A stretch of 64,000 bases of DNA from CAWDMN01 sp963803155 (GCA_963803155.1 CAWDMN010000030.1:4978-68977), one strand, 5' to 3'; numbered from the stretch's first letter, positions 7,890 through 18,334 are shown. Notes: generated by a model from the letters alone, not told the origin. Numbers and translations: made by a program.

Positions 7890-10043
7890 ATGAGATTTCT
7901 GATTCAACTCTTCATCTTAATTCTACTCACTTCGGCAACCGTCCTGGCGGAACGTGTAACGATCTCTCTGGATGGCGTCTGGCAAATTGAAGATAGCGTC
8001 AGTCCCGAGGAAATGCCAAAGTCTTTTGGACACACGATTCCCGTTCCCGGTCTGGCCTTTCTGGCCCAACCCGCCTTCCCGGATGTCGGAGCTTTTTACG
8101 GCCGGGAATATATTGAGAACCTGATTAATTTCAAAAAGCAGCCCGCCACTCTGCGCACCAATGAAAAGGGCCGATCCCTACAAAAGCGCAATTATTTCTG
8201 GTATTCCCGAACCTTCACCCCGCCCGTGAGAAGAGAGGTGGCGCTCCTAAAAATCAATAAGGCGCAATTCACCACGGCGATCTGGCTTAATGGAAAAAAA
8301 ATCGGCGAACACAATGGCTGCTTTACCGCCGGCTATTTCAATTTGAGCGAGGCCATTCGCTGGGACGGTGAAAATCGTCTAGTCGTGCGGATCGGGGCGC
8401 ATCCGAATATTGTTCCTCCTTCCATTCCGGCGGGAACCGATTTTGAAAAAGAAAAGTGGATCCCCGGAATTTACGACTCGGTTTCGTTAATCCTGGCTGA
8501 TAATCCGGTAATCGAGTCGGTCCAAGTGGCGCCCCGGCTCAGCACTTCGGATGCATTGATCCAGACGGTCCTGCGCAATTACGGAACGAAGCCAGTTCAA
8601 ATTACCATTCAGCAGGAAATTCGAAGTTGGAAAGATAATAAATCGGTAGTTCGCCACAATCTTTCCGCCTCCCCACTTGGGCCGGGAGAGACAAAGACTA
8701 TTACCGAACCGGTCAAAATTCCCGCGGCGCTTCTCTGGACGCCTGAAAATCCATTCCTCTATCTCCTGCAAACCCGCGCGGGCGCAGATTCCCTCTCCAC
8801 CCGTTTTGGCATGCGCGACTTCCGCTTCGAGAGCGTGACGAAACGAGCCTATCTGAACGGCAAAATTCATTTCCTGCGTGGCTCCAACATCACACTGCAC
8901 CGGTTCTTCGAAGATCCCAAGTGTGGGGCACTTCCCTGGAATCGTGAATGGGTCCATAAGCTTTTGGCCGAAATCCCGCGCCAGATGCATTGGGACACCT
9001 TCCGGTTCTGCATCGGTCCCGTGCCTGAGTTCTGGTTTGACATTGCCGATGAAGCCGGCTTATTGATCCAAAATGAGTATCCCATCTGGTCGTGGCACCA
9101 AGAATATGGCAAAGAGGAGCTGATCCGGGAATACACGGAATGGATGCGGGATCACTGGAACCATCCCAGCGTGGTGCTCTGGGATTCCAATAATGAGACG
9201 TTTGCTCCAATCCTGGGAGATGAGATCATTCCAATAGTTCGAAAGCTTGATCTCTCGGATCGCCTTTGGGAAAACGGCTATAATCTCCCATCCGGCCCCA
9301 ATGATCCTGTCGAAGATCACCCCTACCTCTTTAGCAACGCAAAGTTCCGTATGACACAGTTGGAGGAAATGACTGGCGCTAAAAGCAACAATTCCGCCCG
9401 CCCCACTGGTCATGCTCCGTTCATTAACGAATATAGTTGGCTCTGGGTGACGCGGGACGGGTCTCCTACCTTGCTTACGCGAGAGCTTTACCAAGGGCTG
9501 CTCGGAGATAAAGCCACACCACAGGAGCATTTGGAACTAGCTTCTTACCTGGACGCCGGACTGACCGAATACTGGCGCGCTCACCGCAACTTTGCAGGTG
9601 TGCTCCACTTTGTTTATCTGACCAGCAGTCATCCGGATGTCTTCACAGCCGACCATTTTCAGGACATTGAAAAGCTCGAACTTAATCCTTACTTCTCCGA
9701 CTATATGGGGGAAGCCTTCAAGCCGCTGGGAGTCTATATCAATTTTTGGCAACCATCACTTAAACCGGGACAGTTGCGGGAATATTCCGTTATGCTGACC
9801 AACGATGAAGACCGCCCCCTGGAAGGGAATTTGAGCCTGGAATTTACAAATCCCAGCGGTGAGAAGGTGGAGGGGAAGAACCTGCCTTTTTCCCTGGCGC
9901 CACTCGGCACCCATACTCTTTTGTTTGCTCTACCGGCCCCTACTCAGAGCGGAGAGTACTTGCTAAAGGCCACTGCCCGACAGAGTTCCGCCACGGCGCC
10001 TAGTCCGACCTTGAGCCGGCGCAAAGTTCGGATAGAGAATTGA
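7890..10043 (+). CDS. Secreted glycoside hydrolase family 2 protein
   Basis: A 717-residue protein with a signal peptide (MRFLIQLFILILLTSATVLA). Domain order fits GH2 enzymes (beta-galactosidase, beta-glucuronidase, beta-mannosidase): an N-terminal jelly-roll sugar-binding domain (residues ~25-200; RNYFWYSRTF, WLNGKKIGEHNGCFT), an immunoglobulin-like domain (~200-305), then a TIM barrel. The acid/base glutamate is probably the one in LWDSNNET, and the nucleophile the one in FINEYSW. A C-terminal beta domain follows (~residue 610 onward). The ATG follows GGGAGGAGCC, provided by the upstream repeat. The nucleoside-hydrolase-like gene starts 180 bases downstream on the same strand. Exact sugar specificity cannot be read from the sequence. 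Confidence 0.85.
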   Translation: MRFLIQLFILILLTSATVLAERVTISLDGVWQIEDSVSPEEMPKSFGHTIPVPGLAFLAQPAFPDVGAFYGREYIENLINFKKQPATLRTNEKGRSLQKRNYFWYSRTFTPPVRREVALLKINKAQFTTAIWLNGKKIGEHNGCFTAGYFNLSEAIRWDGENRLVVRIGAHPNIVPPSIPAGTDFEKEKWIPGIYDSVSLILADNPVIESVQVAPRLSTSDALIQTVLRNYGTKPVQITIQQEIRSWKDNKSVVRHNLSASPLGPGETKTITEPVKIPAALLWTPENPFLYLLQTRAGADSLSTRFGMRDFRFESVTKRAYLNGKIHFLRGSNITLHRFFEDPKCGALPWNREWVHKLLAEIPRQMHWDTFRFCIGPVPEFWFDIADEAGLLIQNEYPIWSWHQEYGKEELIREYTEWMRDHWNHPSVVLWDSNNETFAPILGDEIIPIVRKLDLSDRLWENGYNLPSGPNDPVEDHPYLFSNAKFRMTQLEEMTGAKSNNSARPTGHAPFINEYSWLWVTRDGSPTLLTRELYQGLLGDKATPQEHLELASYLDAGLTEYWRAHRNFAGVLHFVYLTSSHPDVFTADHFQDIEKLELNPYFSDYMGEAFKPLGVYINFWQPSLKPGQLREYSVMLTNDEDRPLEGNLSLEFTNPSGEKVEGKNLPFSLAPLGTHTLLFALPAPTQSGEYLLKATARQSSATAPSPTLSRRKVRIEN

Positions 10044-10222
10044 GCAAGCTATTAGATTCATCAAAGCTGGGTGCAGTCGAAAGTGGCTTACGGATTGTCT
10101 CTTTTGGAGTGCGCGGAGCGTGTCCGCATGAATCCCTTCGGGGTGTCTTTTTTCCGTTTGCCACTTCCGGTTGCACCCGACAAAATCCACCGTCGAGATT
10201 GAAAAGAAAGACCGGAGATTCC

Positions 10223-11353
10223 ATGTGTAGACCGCTCAAACTTTCTTTTGCCCTATTATGCGCTATGAGTGTCATGCCAATTGTCGTGAGCCCGGCAGTT
10301 TCCTCACAACCTGAATCGCCGAATCCATCGGCGGCGCGTGTTCCGGTGATTTATTGTACTGATCTTTTTCACCCGCACGATGATCCCGATGATCATTTTG
10401 ATCTGGCTACAATTCTGGCCATGCGGGAAATCGACTTGAAAGCCATAATTCTGGACCAGGGTGATCGCCAGCTTCAGAAACCTGGAACCATTCCCATTTC
10501 CCAAATGGCTTATCTTACCGGGAGGTCAGTCCCGACGGCTTTCGGCTTGGGAGCCAAGCTTAAATCTCCCATCGACAAAGCATTGGACCAAAAGCCGGAG
10601 GTTCAAAAGGGAGTCGAACTCATCCTCAGAGTCCTCCGCGAAACCCCTGCCCCGGTGCGAATCACCACCATAGGCAGTGTTCGTGATGTCGCCGCCGCCT
10701 TCAACCGGGAACCGGCGCTATTTCAAAAAAAGGTGGATATGCTGCTCATCTTTATTGGTGAAGCTTCCGATCCGGAATACATCGAATATAATGTCCAGCT
10801 CGATCCCCAGGCTTACATCGGACTGATGCGTTCGGGCCTGCCCATCTATTGGGTGCCTTGCTTTGATGGCGGACTTTGGAAAAACAAAGGCCACGCATCG
10901 TTTTGGAAAGCCCGCCATGCCGACCTTTTGCGGGGCGCTTCTCCCCGGTTGCTTCAGTACTTCATATACGCCCTGGAGCAGGAAAAAGGCGATCCCATCC
11001 AGTTCCTTGCCAATCTCCCAGATCCGCTTCGTCTGGAGCGACTGTTGGCGGGCAGCCGGAATCTATGGTGTGCCGCGGTTTTCGGCGCTTTATCCAATCG
11101 GCGGGTGGCGTTGGAAGGAAGCCAATATCGCTCCTTGTCCGAAGCCGGGCCAGCCTCCCTGCAATTGCCGGCTGACAACATGCTTTTTGGATTCGCTCCA
11201 ACAGCGGTTTCGATTGATGAGACCGCCCATACTCATGTCGGACAGAGTCCAAATTCCCGGACGCTGAAGTTGTTCACCGTGCTCGATCCCCAACATTATC
11301 CCGAAGGAATGACTCAAATGACCCGAGCACTGCTTGCCCAGATCGGCCAATAG
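10223..11353 (+). CDS. Secreted nucleoside-hydrolase-like protein
   Basis: A 376-residue protein. The frame is open further upstream, but the ATG at 10223 has a GGAG ribosome binding site and starts a good signal peptide (MCRPLKLSFALLCAMSVMPI). The mature N-terminus reads VIYCTDLFHPHDDPDDHFDL. This resembles the aspartate-rich calcium-binding signature of inosine-uridine nucleoside hydrolases (DTDxxxDDxxAL) but with an insertion of several residues. TTIGSVRDVAAAF and a later PIYWVPCFDGG are also compatible with the fold. Members split ribosyl or glycosyl bonds; because the metal loop is unusual, the substrate should not be assumed to be a nucleoside. It lies downstream of the GH2 gene and may act on related sugars. 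Confidence 0.65.
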   Translation: MCRPLKLSFALLCAMSVMPIVVSPAVSSQPESPNPSAARVPVIYCTDLFHPHDDPDDHFDLATILAMREIDLKAIILDQGDRQLQKPGTIPISQMAYLTGRSVPTAFGLGAKLKSPIDKALDQKPEVQKGVELILRVLRETPAPVRITTIGSVRDVAAAFNREPALFQKKVDMLLIFIGEASDPEYIEYNVQLDPQAYIGLMRSGLPIYWVPCFDGGLWKNKGHASFWKARHADLLRGASPRLLQYFIYALEQEKGDPIQFLANLPDPLRLERLLAGSRNLWCAAVFGALSNRRVALEGSQYRSLSEAGPASLQLPADNMLFGFAPTAVSIDETAHTHVGQSPNSRTLKLFTVLDPQHYPEGMTQMTRALLAQIGQ

Positions 11354-11778
11354 AATTTGTACGCTCATTGAACGCTGAATGTTTTTTTTGGTTGCGATGG
11401 CTGTTTGGCCGGCTTACTCCTACTCGGTTAGGCGCATGAGTGCCCCTTTTTAACATTCCTCTGCTCTGCTGGTCGCGCGAGGGATCTCCCAACCCACCTT
11501 TCTGCGGTCGTGCGAGGGATCACACGCCCCACCTTCGCGACAAAATTCTTTAGAAGCGGTCGGACTTATTAATTAGATTTGAACGGTTGCCAAATATGTC
11601 AGCCGAGATTACTGGCGGCGTGGCTGACGGGAATACCATTTAAAAGGGAAATCGAAGGCCTGATGAGCCCTATACTTTCTTATCTCACCAGCAGCCCTTG
11701 ATCCCATTTAGGCCATGGATTCTCATGTTGAGGTCCCTATTAGTAGTGGGAACATGCGCTGAACCGACGCGGTGGATT
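11354..11778. other. Intergenic spacer with a short tandem duplication
   Basis: A 425-base gap between convergent genes. At 11471-11486 and 11506-11521 the motif GGTCGYGCGAGGGATC occurs twice, 35 bases apart, each followed by a CCCACCTT-like block. The same GCGCG-AAGGATC-...CCCACCTT arrangement occurs inside repeat family A copy 1, so this is probably degraded repeat A material. Nothing coding is seen. Confidence 0.45.
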
Positions 11779-14532
11779 TTAGTGTGCGGAATTGCCGGGT
11801 CTGTTGTGCAGTGCATTTTCCAAGGCACTCGCCAGCATGGCAATACTTAAAGGCTTCATGAGGAAATTGGCGATCCCCCGTCTTCCCGCCTCTTCGATGG
11901 GAATATGGTCGCTATATCCCGAACACAAAATGACGGGCAGGTCCGGCTTGATTTTAAGCATTTCAGCCGCCAGATTGATCCCAGTCATTCCAGGCATGGT
12001 CTGGTCGGTGAAGACCAAATCGATTGAGTTGGGATCTTCCCGAAAAAACTGCAACGCGGCGGAAGAATCATTTTTGAGTATCACCGTATAGTCCAATTTC
12101 TGGATGATTTTTTGATTTGCCCGGCCGAAATCAAGGTCGTCGTCGACCAGCAATATTCTTTCACCCCGCCCATGCGGAATGGCATGGCGGGAAGGAGCGG
12201 TTGCATGTTCCGCTTGTTCTTTCAACAACGGCAGGAAGAAATCAAATTTAGCGCCCTCCCCACAAACACTGCTGGCACAGATGGTCCCCTCGTGATTATT
12301 GGCAATGCCAAGGGCAACTGACAATCCCAGGCCAGTCCCTTCGCCAGGCGGCTTCGTGGTAAAAAATGGCTCAAACAATCTTGACATATGTTCGGGGCGT
12401 ATCCCCGGTCCTGTATCTTCCACCGTCAATCTGGCGTAAAAACCGGGACGCAATTCTTTATCCATCAAGACGGTTTGATTGGGGGTCAGGAACTCTTCCG
12501 AAAGGCTGACCGTCAATTTCCCTCCTCCATTTTTCATGGCATGGGCGGCATTCGTGCAAAGATTCATCAGAACTTGATGCACTTGGGTGGGGTCGGCCAT
12601 GACCATTTGCGGATAAGGTCCCAAGAAGGCTTTTATTTCGATGGTGCTGGGAATGGATGCTCGCAACATTTTGATGGTTTCTTTGACCATCAGACCTAAT
12701 TCGATCGGTTTTTTGACGGCTTCCCCATGGCGGCTGAAAGTGAGAATCTGTTTCACCAGGTCTCTGGCCCGTTGTGCAGCCTTCAATATTTGCTCCAGAT
12801 TTTCTTTGATCTCAGGATTGAGCGGCTCATAGCCACTCAAACACAACTCGGTGTAACCCCAAATGGCCCCCAGAATATTGTTAAAATCGTGGGCAATTCC
12901 GCCCGCCAAAGTGCCGACGGCTTCCATTTTTTGGCTTTGTCTAACCTGCTCTTCCAATCCTTTTTGCTGAGTCACATCCAAACCTATGGAGACAGCTCCC
13001 ACCATTTTTCCGGCAGCATTGAAGAGCGGCGCGTTATGCCAATCGCAGATGATGGTACAGCCAGCTTTGGTCAGGCATTTGCGGGTGCTCCTGCTGGCTT
13101 TGTGTTCTCGCCAAATCTGCGCCCAAGCTCCTTCCTGCAGCCCTTTTTCCAGGTCAGACAAAATGAAGCTCCCATGCCTGCCGGCGGCTTCCGCGGCGGT
13201 GTAGCCAAAAATCTTCTCCGCGGCGGCATTCCAGCGGACTACCCGAAAATCGGCATCCCACTCAATGATCGCCAGTGGCGTCTGCTGCACAAGCAATTGT
13301 ATTTTTTGTTCGCTTTCCTGGAGTTGATTCGTCCTCTGCCGCAATTCTTCATATCGGCTTTTCAGCAAGCCGACCATTTTCTCAATGGAGATCTTCACAC
13401 TTTGCAATTCACCCTGGAATTGCCCGGAAAGCGCGGGAGATTCCCCCGTGCCACTGGAACTCACGGCAACAGCGTATTGCTCGACTTGCCGAAGGGGCTT
13501 CAATATGATGATTCTCAGCAAAAAATATAAACCGCCCGAGGCAATTAAAATCAGGACAAAAGAGAGAAGAAAGATGGCATTTCTGACTCCTCTGACCGGT
13601 TCCAGGACGGTGGCTACGGGAATATTGACTTGGAAAATCCAGGGAGTTCCGGTGCGGCCAATAACGATGGGAGTGGTGGCGGAGAAAACTTCCACTCCGC
13701 CCAAATAACTGGACTGAATAACCTGATGAAAGACCTCCGAATGTTGCGCCTCTAAAAATCCTCTTCTTTCCGAAGCGTCGCTGATGAACTGGTCCGTCAT
13801 GGTGGAAATGGGATGCGCTACATATTTTCCTTCTTGGCTTATAAGAGTGGCATATCCAGTCCCCATGGGTTTAATCGAGAGAACCTTAGCGCGAATGGTT
13901 TCCAGGTCCATGTCCACTCCGGCAATTCCCACAAATTTTCCCTTATAATGAATCGGGACCACCAAGCTGGTCTCATAAATTACAATCCCCAGAGAATTCC
14001 ATTTGAAGGGTGGAATCACGGATTCATGATCGCAGTCCCGTGGAATATAGTAATAGGAGTTTTTGATGTCATCCAGATACTCAACGGGAGGTTCAAGCTG
14101 GACGGGGATCTTCGTTCTCGACCAAGTAGGGCAGTATCGTCCCGTGGAATCGGAATCCGGGTTGGTTTTATTACCTGCGTCCCGGCCATCATAGGCATTC
14201 GGCTCCCAAGTCGTCCAGGTTGAAACAAATTCCGGATTTTCCTCCAGGATCTTCTTGAGCATCAGGTCACCGGCCATACGATCGGCTTTATGTTGAGCTT
14301 TCATGGTTTCAAAGGTTTGGCTTATCGCACGGGCGGTGTAGAGGGGCGAATTCAGAATGGTGACAATTTCCCGGGAATACCGCATTGCTAAAAATTCAGC
14401 GGCTCGGTAGTGAATTTCCCGGATATGTTTTTCCACCATCGCGGAAATCATAAAGGTGGCTACCATCATCACGGCCAGAATAACTATGCTGATGGCAAAA
14501 GAAACCTTTATGCCCAAACTGAAATTCTTCAT
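11779..14532 (-). CDS. Hybrid sensor histidine kinase (dCache-HAMP-PAS-HisKA-HATPase-REC)
   Basis: A 917-residue membrane sensor kinase. The start at 14532 (MKNFSLGIKV) is preferred because GAGGT precedes it; the in-frame extension upstream looks non-coding. A first transmembrane helix (residues ~7-31) is followed by a ~300-residue periplasmic double-Cache-like sensor domain (FVSTWTTWEPNAYDGRD; YATLISQEGKYVAHP) and a second helix (LLSFVLILIASGGLYFLL). Then come a HAMP-like linker and coiled coil, a PAS domain (WDADFRVVRWNAAAEKIFGY), a HisKA box with the phosphorylatable His in GGIAHDFNN, an ATPase domain (FEPFFTTKPPGEGTGLGL), and a C-terminal receiver with phosphoacceptor Asp in VFTDQTMPG. 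No separate response regulator with a DNA-binding domain lies nearby. The signal is probably a small extracellular molecule. Confidence 0.9.
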   Translation of the reverse strand: MKNFSLGIKVSFAISIVILAVMMVATFMISAMVEKHIREIHYRAAEFLAMRYSREIVTILNSPLYTARAISQTFETMKAQHKADRMAGDLMLKKILEENPEFVSTWTTWEPNAYDGRDAGNKTNPDSDSTGRYCPTWSRTKIPVQLEPPVEYLDDIKNSYYYIPRDCDHESVIPPFKWNSLGIVIYETSLVVPIHYKGKFVGIAGVDMDLETIRAKVLSIKPMGTGYATLISQEGKYVAHPISTMTDQFISDASERRGFLEAQHSEVFHQVIQSSYLGGVEVFSATTPIVIGRTGTPWIFQVNIPVATVLEPVRGVRNAIFLLSFVLILIASGGLYFLLRIIILKPLRQVEQYAVAVSSSGTGESPALSGQFQGELQSVKISIEKMVGLLKSRYEELRQRTNQLQESEQKIQLLVQQTPLAIIEWDADFRVVRWNAAAEKIFGYTAAEAAGRHGSFILSDLEKGLQEGAWAQIWREHKASRSTRKCLTKAGCTIICDWHNAPLFNAAGKMVGAVSIGLDVTQQKGLEEQVRQSQKMEAVGTLAGGIAHDFNNILGAIWGYTELCLSGYEPLNPEIKENLEQILKAAQRARDLVKQILTFSRHGEAVKKPIELGLMVKETIKMLRASIPSTIEIKAFLGPYPQMVMADPTQVHQVLMNLCTNAAHAMKNGGGKLTVSLSEEFLTPNQTVLMDKELRPGFYARLTVEDTGPGIRPEHMSRLFEPFFTTKPPGEGTGLGLSVALGIANNHEGTICASSVCGEGAKFDFFLPLLKEQAEHATAPSRHAIPHGRGERILLVDDDLDFGRANQKIIQKLDYTVILKNDSSAALQFFREDPNSIDLVFTDQTMPGMTGINLAAEMLKIKPDLPVILCSGYSDHIPIEEAGRRGIANFLMKPLSIAMLASALENALHNRPGNSAH

Positions 14533-14987
14533 TATTGATACCTCGTTATTCCCAAAGCTAAAAAAGTGGAAGATGTTAAAAATCTGAGACGGAACCGCGC
14601 GGAAAGAAGTCAATTCAGCAACTTCCGCGGTAGCAACAATCTGAGAAGAATTTGAGTTTGGCCCGTAGGCTTATCTGGCGGGATTCTCGTAACCGGTGCA
14701 AGATCAGCATCAGATGCCGCAAATTTTATCTCCTCCCTCCTTCCGATATCGGAAAGGCCCCCCCTTTATATTCTATTCGGCAAGCCAACTGTAGGAGTCT
14801 ATCATGACGTTTGCATTAATTGCATCCCGCGCGCGTGTTTTGAGTGAACTGGCGGCAGAGATGATTGGGAGTCGACAAGAATTGGTTTGATTTGTGCAAT
14901 AGGAAAGGGGTCTGACAGATATAATTCGAACAAATTCTTAAATCAAATGCCATTGCGATTATTCAGACAGGTGTAATTCAAAGTACC

Positions 14988-15134
14988 ACAGGATAGAGAG
15001 TATGCCAAAGGATGGAATGCACGGGAGAGCGAGTCTCCCGGCGAGCCATTCTTATGTGCTATCTCTGCCCGGACAGGCTCGGCGGGAGGTTCGTCTATCC
15101 ATACATTCTTCCCCGTGCACACTCTCTATCCTGT
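14988..15134. repeat. 147-bp element with perfect 14-bp inverted ends (family B)
   Basis: ACAGGATAGAGAGT at 14988-15001 is perfectly complementary to ACTCTCTATCCTGT at 15121-15134, and a CACGGG/CCCGTG pair lies just inside. The interior is GC-rich (ACGGGAGAGCGAGTCTCCCG hairpin). The left part recurs at 4445-4490. This looks like a small non-autonomous mobile or structured element. The remainder of the 980-base spacer between the two kinases shows no gene, only a hairpin at 15265-15294. Confidence 0.6.
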
Positions 15135-15264
15135 CGCACTTTGAATCACGACCTTGGCCCCATCCTCCTTCCCTTTCCCCACATTCTTTTTACAATCAGC
15201 AGAGCGAATTTAAATGATTGGGCGCGATTTAGTCCAACAAATCGAGTATTATTCCGAATGCCGC

Positions 15265-15294
15265 TTTCGGCGTTCGGCTATCTTCGCCGAAAGG
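15265..15294. other. Hairpin in the kinase intergenic region
   Basis: CTTTCGGCG and CGCCGAAAG form a perfect 9-base stem with a 12-base loop, about 215 bases upstream of the second kinase's probable start. No U-run follows it, so an intrinsic terminator is unlikely. It could be an operator or a leader structure. Confidence 0.35.
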
Positions 15295-15511
15295 CCTATG
15301 GGATAATTTTTAATTCAATAAAGGTGGATGGAATCCGAAATTCTCTTTGAATATCCAACAATGCTGAGGCAATCCATCGATGGCTCGATAATCGTCGGAT
15401 GAATTCCAGCATCTTGGAAAACGCGGATTCCGCCTCCTGGTCATTAAGCCAATCGAAAAACATCCAATCAAGCTCAACCTGGTGGGCTGCTGAAATCCGG
15501 GGGAGAATACC

Positions 15512-17838
15512 ATGGGTAATTCCAAGAGACAGAATAGGTACAAAAAATCCCGGAATCTCTCCCCCCTTCGGAACTCGCTCGTATCTTCTATGAGGGATCC
15601 GCCGATGGCATATTTATTGCCGGCCCCCGTGGGCAGTTAGTGGCCGTCAATCCGCAAGGAACTCAGCTTGCCGGCTATTCTCATGAGGAACTCCTCGGCA
15701 TGACCCTCTCAGACCTGATCTGGGGGGAAGATCTTGCCCGCGATCCGATCCGCCTGGAGGATTTGCGGGACGGAGGAATCGCGACCAAGCAGCAGCATAT
15801 CCTCCGGAAAGACGGCAGCCTGCTCCCGGTGGAGATTCGGGCCCGGTTGTTGCCGGAAGGGAACTTGCTGTGGATTGTGCACGACATCACTGAACGCAAG
15901 CGCACCGAAGCGGCACTGCACCGGAGCGAAGAACGCTTTCGCCGGCTTGCGGAAAACGCTCAGGACATGATTTGCCGCATGTCGCTGCCTGAGGGCATCT
16001 ATGAGTATGTGAGTCCCGCGGCCGTTTCCGTGCTTGGATATTCTCCTGAGGAACTTTACACATCTCCGCTCATCCTCAAACAAATCATTCATCCCGATTG
16101 GCATGCGTATTTGGCGGAACAATGGGCGCAAATGTTGGCAGGCCATGTTCCGCCAACCTACGAATACCAGATTGTTCACAAATCCGGTGAAACTCGATGG
16201 CTGAATCAGCGCAATATCCTCCTCCGTGATGCGGCAGGCCATCCCATTGCTATTGAAGGCATTGTCACTGACATCACGGAGCGCAAGCGGGCGGAAGAGG
16301 AACTGGCAAAGAGCGAGGATACACTCCGCTGTCTCTTTCGCGCCGTCCCGGTGGGCCTGAGTATCGTCCAGAACCGTGTATTGCGCTCCGTCAACGACCG
16401 GCTTTGTCTGATCCTCGGCTATTCCGCCGAGCAGTTGCTGGGACATGGCACGCGAATGTTTTATGAAAGTGAAGAGGAGTACGATCGCGTGGGACGCACC
16501 TTCTATAATGATCTCTGGGCGACAGGCTCCAGCTACATTGAAACGCTCCATCGCCGATCCGATGGCTCCGTCCGCGATATCGCTCTTTTTGCGGCGCCGT
16601 TGCGGCCAGATGACCGGACGGCGGGGGTGGCTGTGGCAACGCAGGACATAACTGAGCGCAAGCGGTCGGAGGAGGAAAAGACGAAGCTGCAAGACCAGTT
16701 GGTTCAGGCCCAGAAAATGGAATCGGTAGGCCGCCTGGCGGGAGGCATCGCCCATGATTTCAACAATATGTTGGGTGTAATTCTCGGCCACGCGGAGCTG
16801 GGGCTGTTGCAGACCAAGTCGTCGCATCCCTTGCATGCCGCCCTCAGCGAAATCCAGCGGGCCGCCCAACGCTCCGCCAGCCTTACCCGGCAATTGCTGG
16901 CCTTCGCCCGCAAGCAGCCCATTGTACCCAAGGCATTGGATCTAAACGACACCATGGCGGGCATGCTCATGATGCTGCGGCGACTCATCGGCGAGAACAT
17001 TAATCTTATCTGGAAGCCAGGAGCGGACTTGTGGCACGTCAAAATGGATCCCAGTCAACTGGATCAACTGCTGGCCAACTTGTGTGTCAACGCCCGCGAC
17101 GCCATTGCCGGGGTGGGCAACATTGTCATCGAGACAGGCAACGCCACTTTCGACGAGACCTTTTGCGCCGATCATAGGGGTTATTCCCCGGGAGAATTTA
17201 TTCTGCTCTCCGTGAGCGACAACGGCTGCGGCATGGACGAGGAAACACTGTCGCATATTTTCGAGCCCTTTTTCACCACCAAAAACCTGGGACAGGGCAC
17301 CGGGCTGGGTCTGGCCACCGTGTATGGCGTTGTGAATCAGAACGAGGGCTTCGTCCATGTTTCCAGTAAACAGAATATGGGGACAACCTTCAGGATATAC
17401 TTTCCCCGGCACGCTCCCAGGGCTGAGCGGGCCGGGGCGGACATCCAAGCGAAACCGGCCATTTGCAACCATGAAACCGTGCTCGTGGTGGAGGACGAGC
17501 CGGCAATCTTGCAATTGAGCAAAAGCATGCTGGAAAAACTGGGATTTCAAGTGTTGATTGCGGACTCGCCGAGTGAGGCCTTCCGGCGCGCCAAAGAATA
17601 CTCCGGCGAACTTCATCTGCTGATGACCGATGTGTTAATGCCGGAGATGAACGGCCAGGATCTGGCCAAGCATATGTTGACGATCTACCCTCAAATCAAG
17701 CTGTTGTTCATGTCTGGCTACACGAACGAAGTGATCGCCCACCGGGGAATTTTGAAGGATGGAATGCATTTCATCCAAAAACCATTCTCGACAAACGATC
17801 TGGCGGCCAAAGTGCGCGAGGCGATGGTTCAGAAATAA
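15512..17838 (+). CDS. Hybrid sensor histidine kinase (3xPAS-HisKA-HATPase-REC), frameshift near start
   Basis: A soluble hybrid kinase. The frame that holds everything after about 15541 has no good start: the nearest candidate is a GTG at 15640, which would cut off the first strands of the leading PAS domain. A well-placed ATG (15512, with GGGGGAG before it) opens in another frame. One extra C in the six-C run at 15561-15566 would join the two frames into an intact N-terminus. Three PAS domains follow (~ADGIFIAG..VNPQGTQLAGY; NAQDMICRMSLPEGIYEYV; LFRAVPVGLSIVQNRVLRSV), each ending in a PAC-like DITERKR. Then HisKA (GGIAHDFNN), HATPase (FEPFFTTKNLGQGTGLGL) and a receiver (Asp in LLMTDVLMPEMNG). 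No membrane segment is seen, so it senses cytoplasmic or redox cues. The length from 15640 is 732 residues. Confidence 0.8.
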
Positions 17839-17868
17839 AGCTGAAATTGTGATGTTCGGAGCCTGGAG

Positions 17869-18025
17869 GCCCTCATCCCGCTCTTCGCATCTCGTCGTAA
17901 GGGCAAAGCACTTCCATCCAGATTGCTTCTCTTCCCCCCTACAACTTCGTTGGCGGCCGGATGCCCTCATCCCGCTCTTCGCGTCGCACCGTAAGGGTAC
18001 GGCGCCTCCATCCAGCCTGTTCCCC
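17869..18025. repeat. Two-unit direct repeat upstream of the ars operon
   Basis: Units at about 17869-17937 and 17963-18025 share GCCCTCATCCCGCTCTTCGC, GTAAGGG and TCCATCCAG in the same order, with a period of about 94 bases. They lie between the kinase stop and the ars promoter. No coding potential was seen. AAGCGAGTGATCAGGG at 18153-18168 is another dispersed motif, repeated at 41294-41309. Confidence 0.6.
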
Positions 18026-18275
18026 TGCTCTGTGGAGTTCTCTGGAGACTGATCACCAAAAACCAAGTGACATTAGGCGGGATTCCGGCACTCCCAGGAT
18101 ATGCCGGATATCCCGGACTCGTGGTAAGAAATGCGGATAAGACCTGAGGCGTAAGCGAGTGATCAGGGCGGCGCTACAAAACCGTGCATCGCTATTGCAT
18201 ATCGAAAATCTCTCGAACGTTGTTGAGTGAAGCCCCCGCTTTTTCCCTCCCGAGCGAAAGGTCCGTGAAAAATTC

Positions 18276-18304
18276 TTGACAGTACTTTCGTCAGATATTA
18301 TATT
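18276..18304 (+). promoter_or_regulatory. Sigma-70-type promoter of the ars operon
   Basis: TTGACA (18276-18281) and TATATT (18299-18304) are separated by 17 bases, close to ideal, and lie 30 bases before the arsR start. The AT-rich ATATTATATTTCGTTATAT segment over the -10 region has an imperfect dyad, a plausible ArsR operator. This suggests autorepression of the whole island by ArsR, relieved by As(III). Confidence 0.75.
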
Positions 18305-18334
18305 TCGTTATATGAAGAAGTGAAGGAGTGATCC

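Noticed and set aside
14533..15511. Riboswitch in the long spacer between the two kinases.
   Set aside because: The hairpins present do not match the conserved cores of riboswitch classes I know; the structure is explained by the family B element and one isolated stem-loop.
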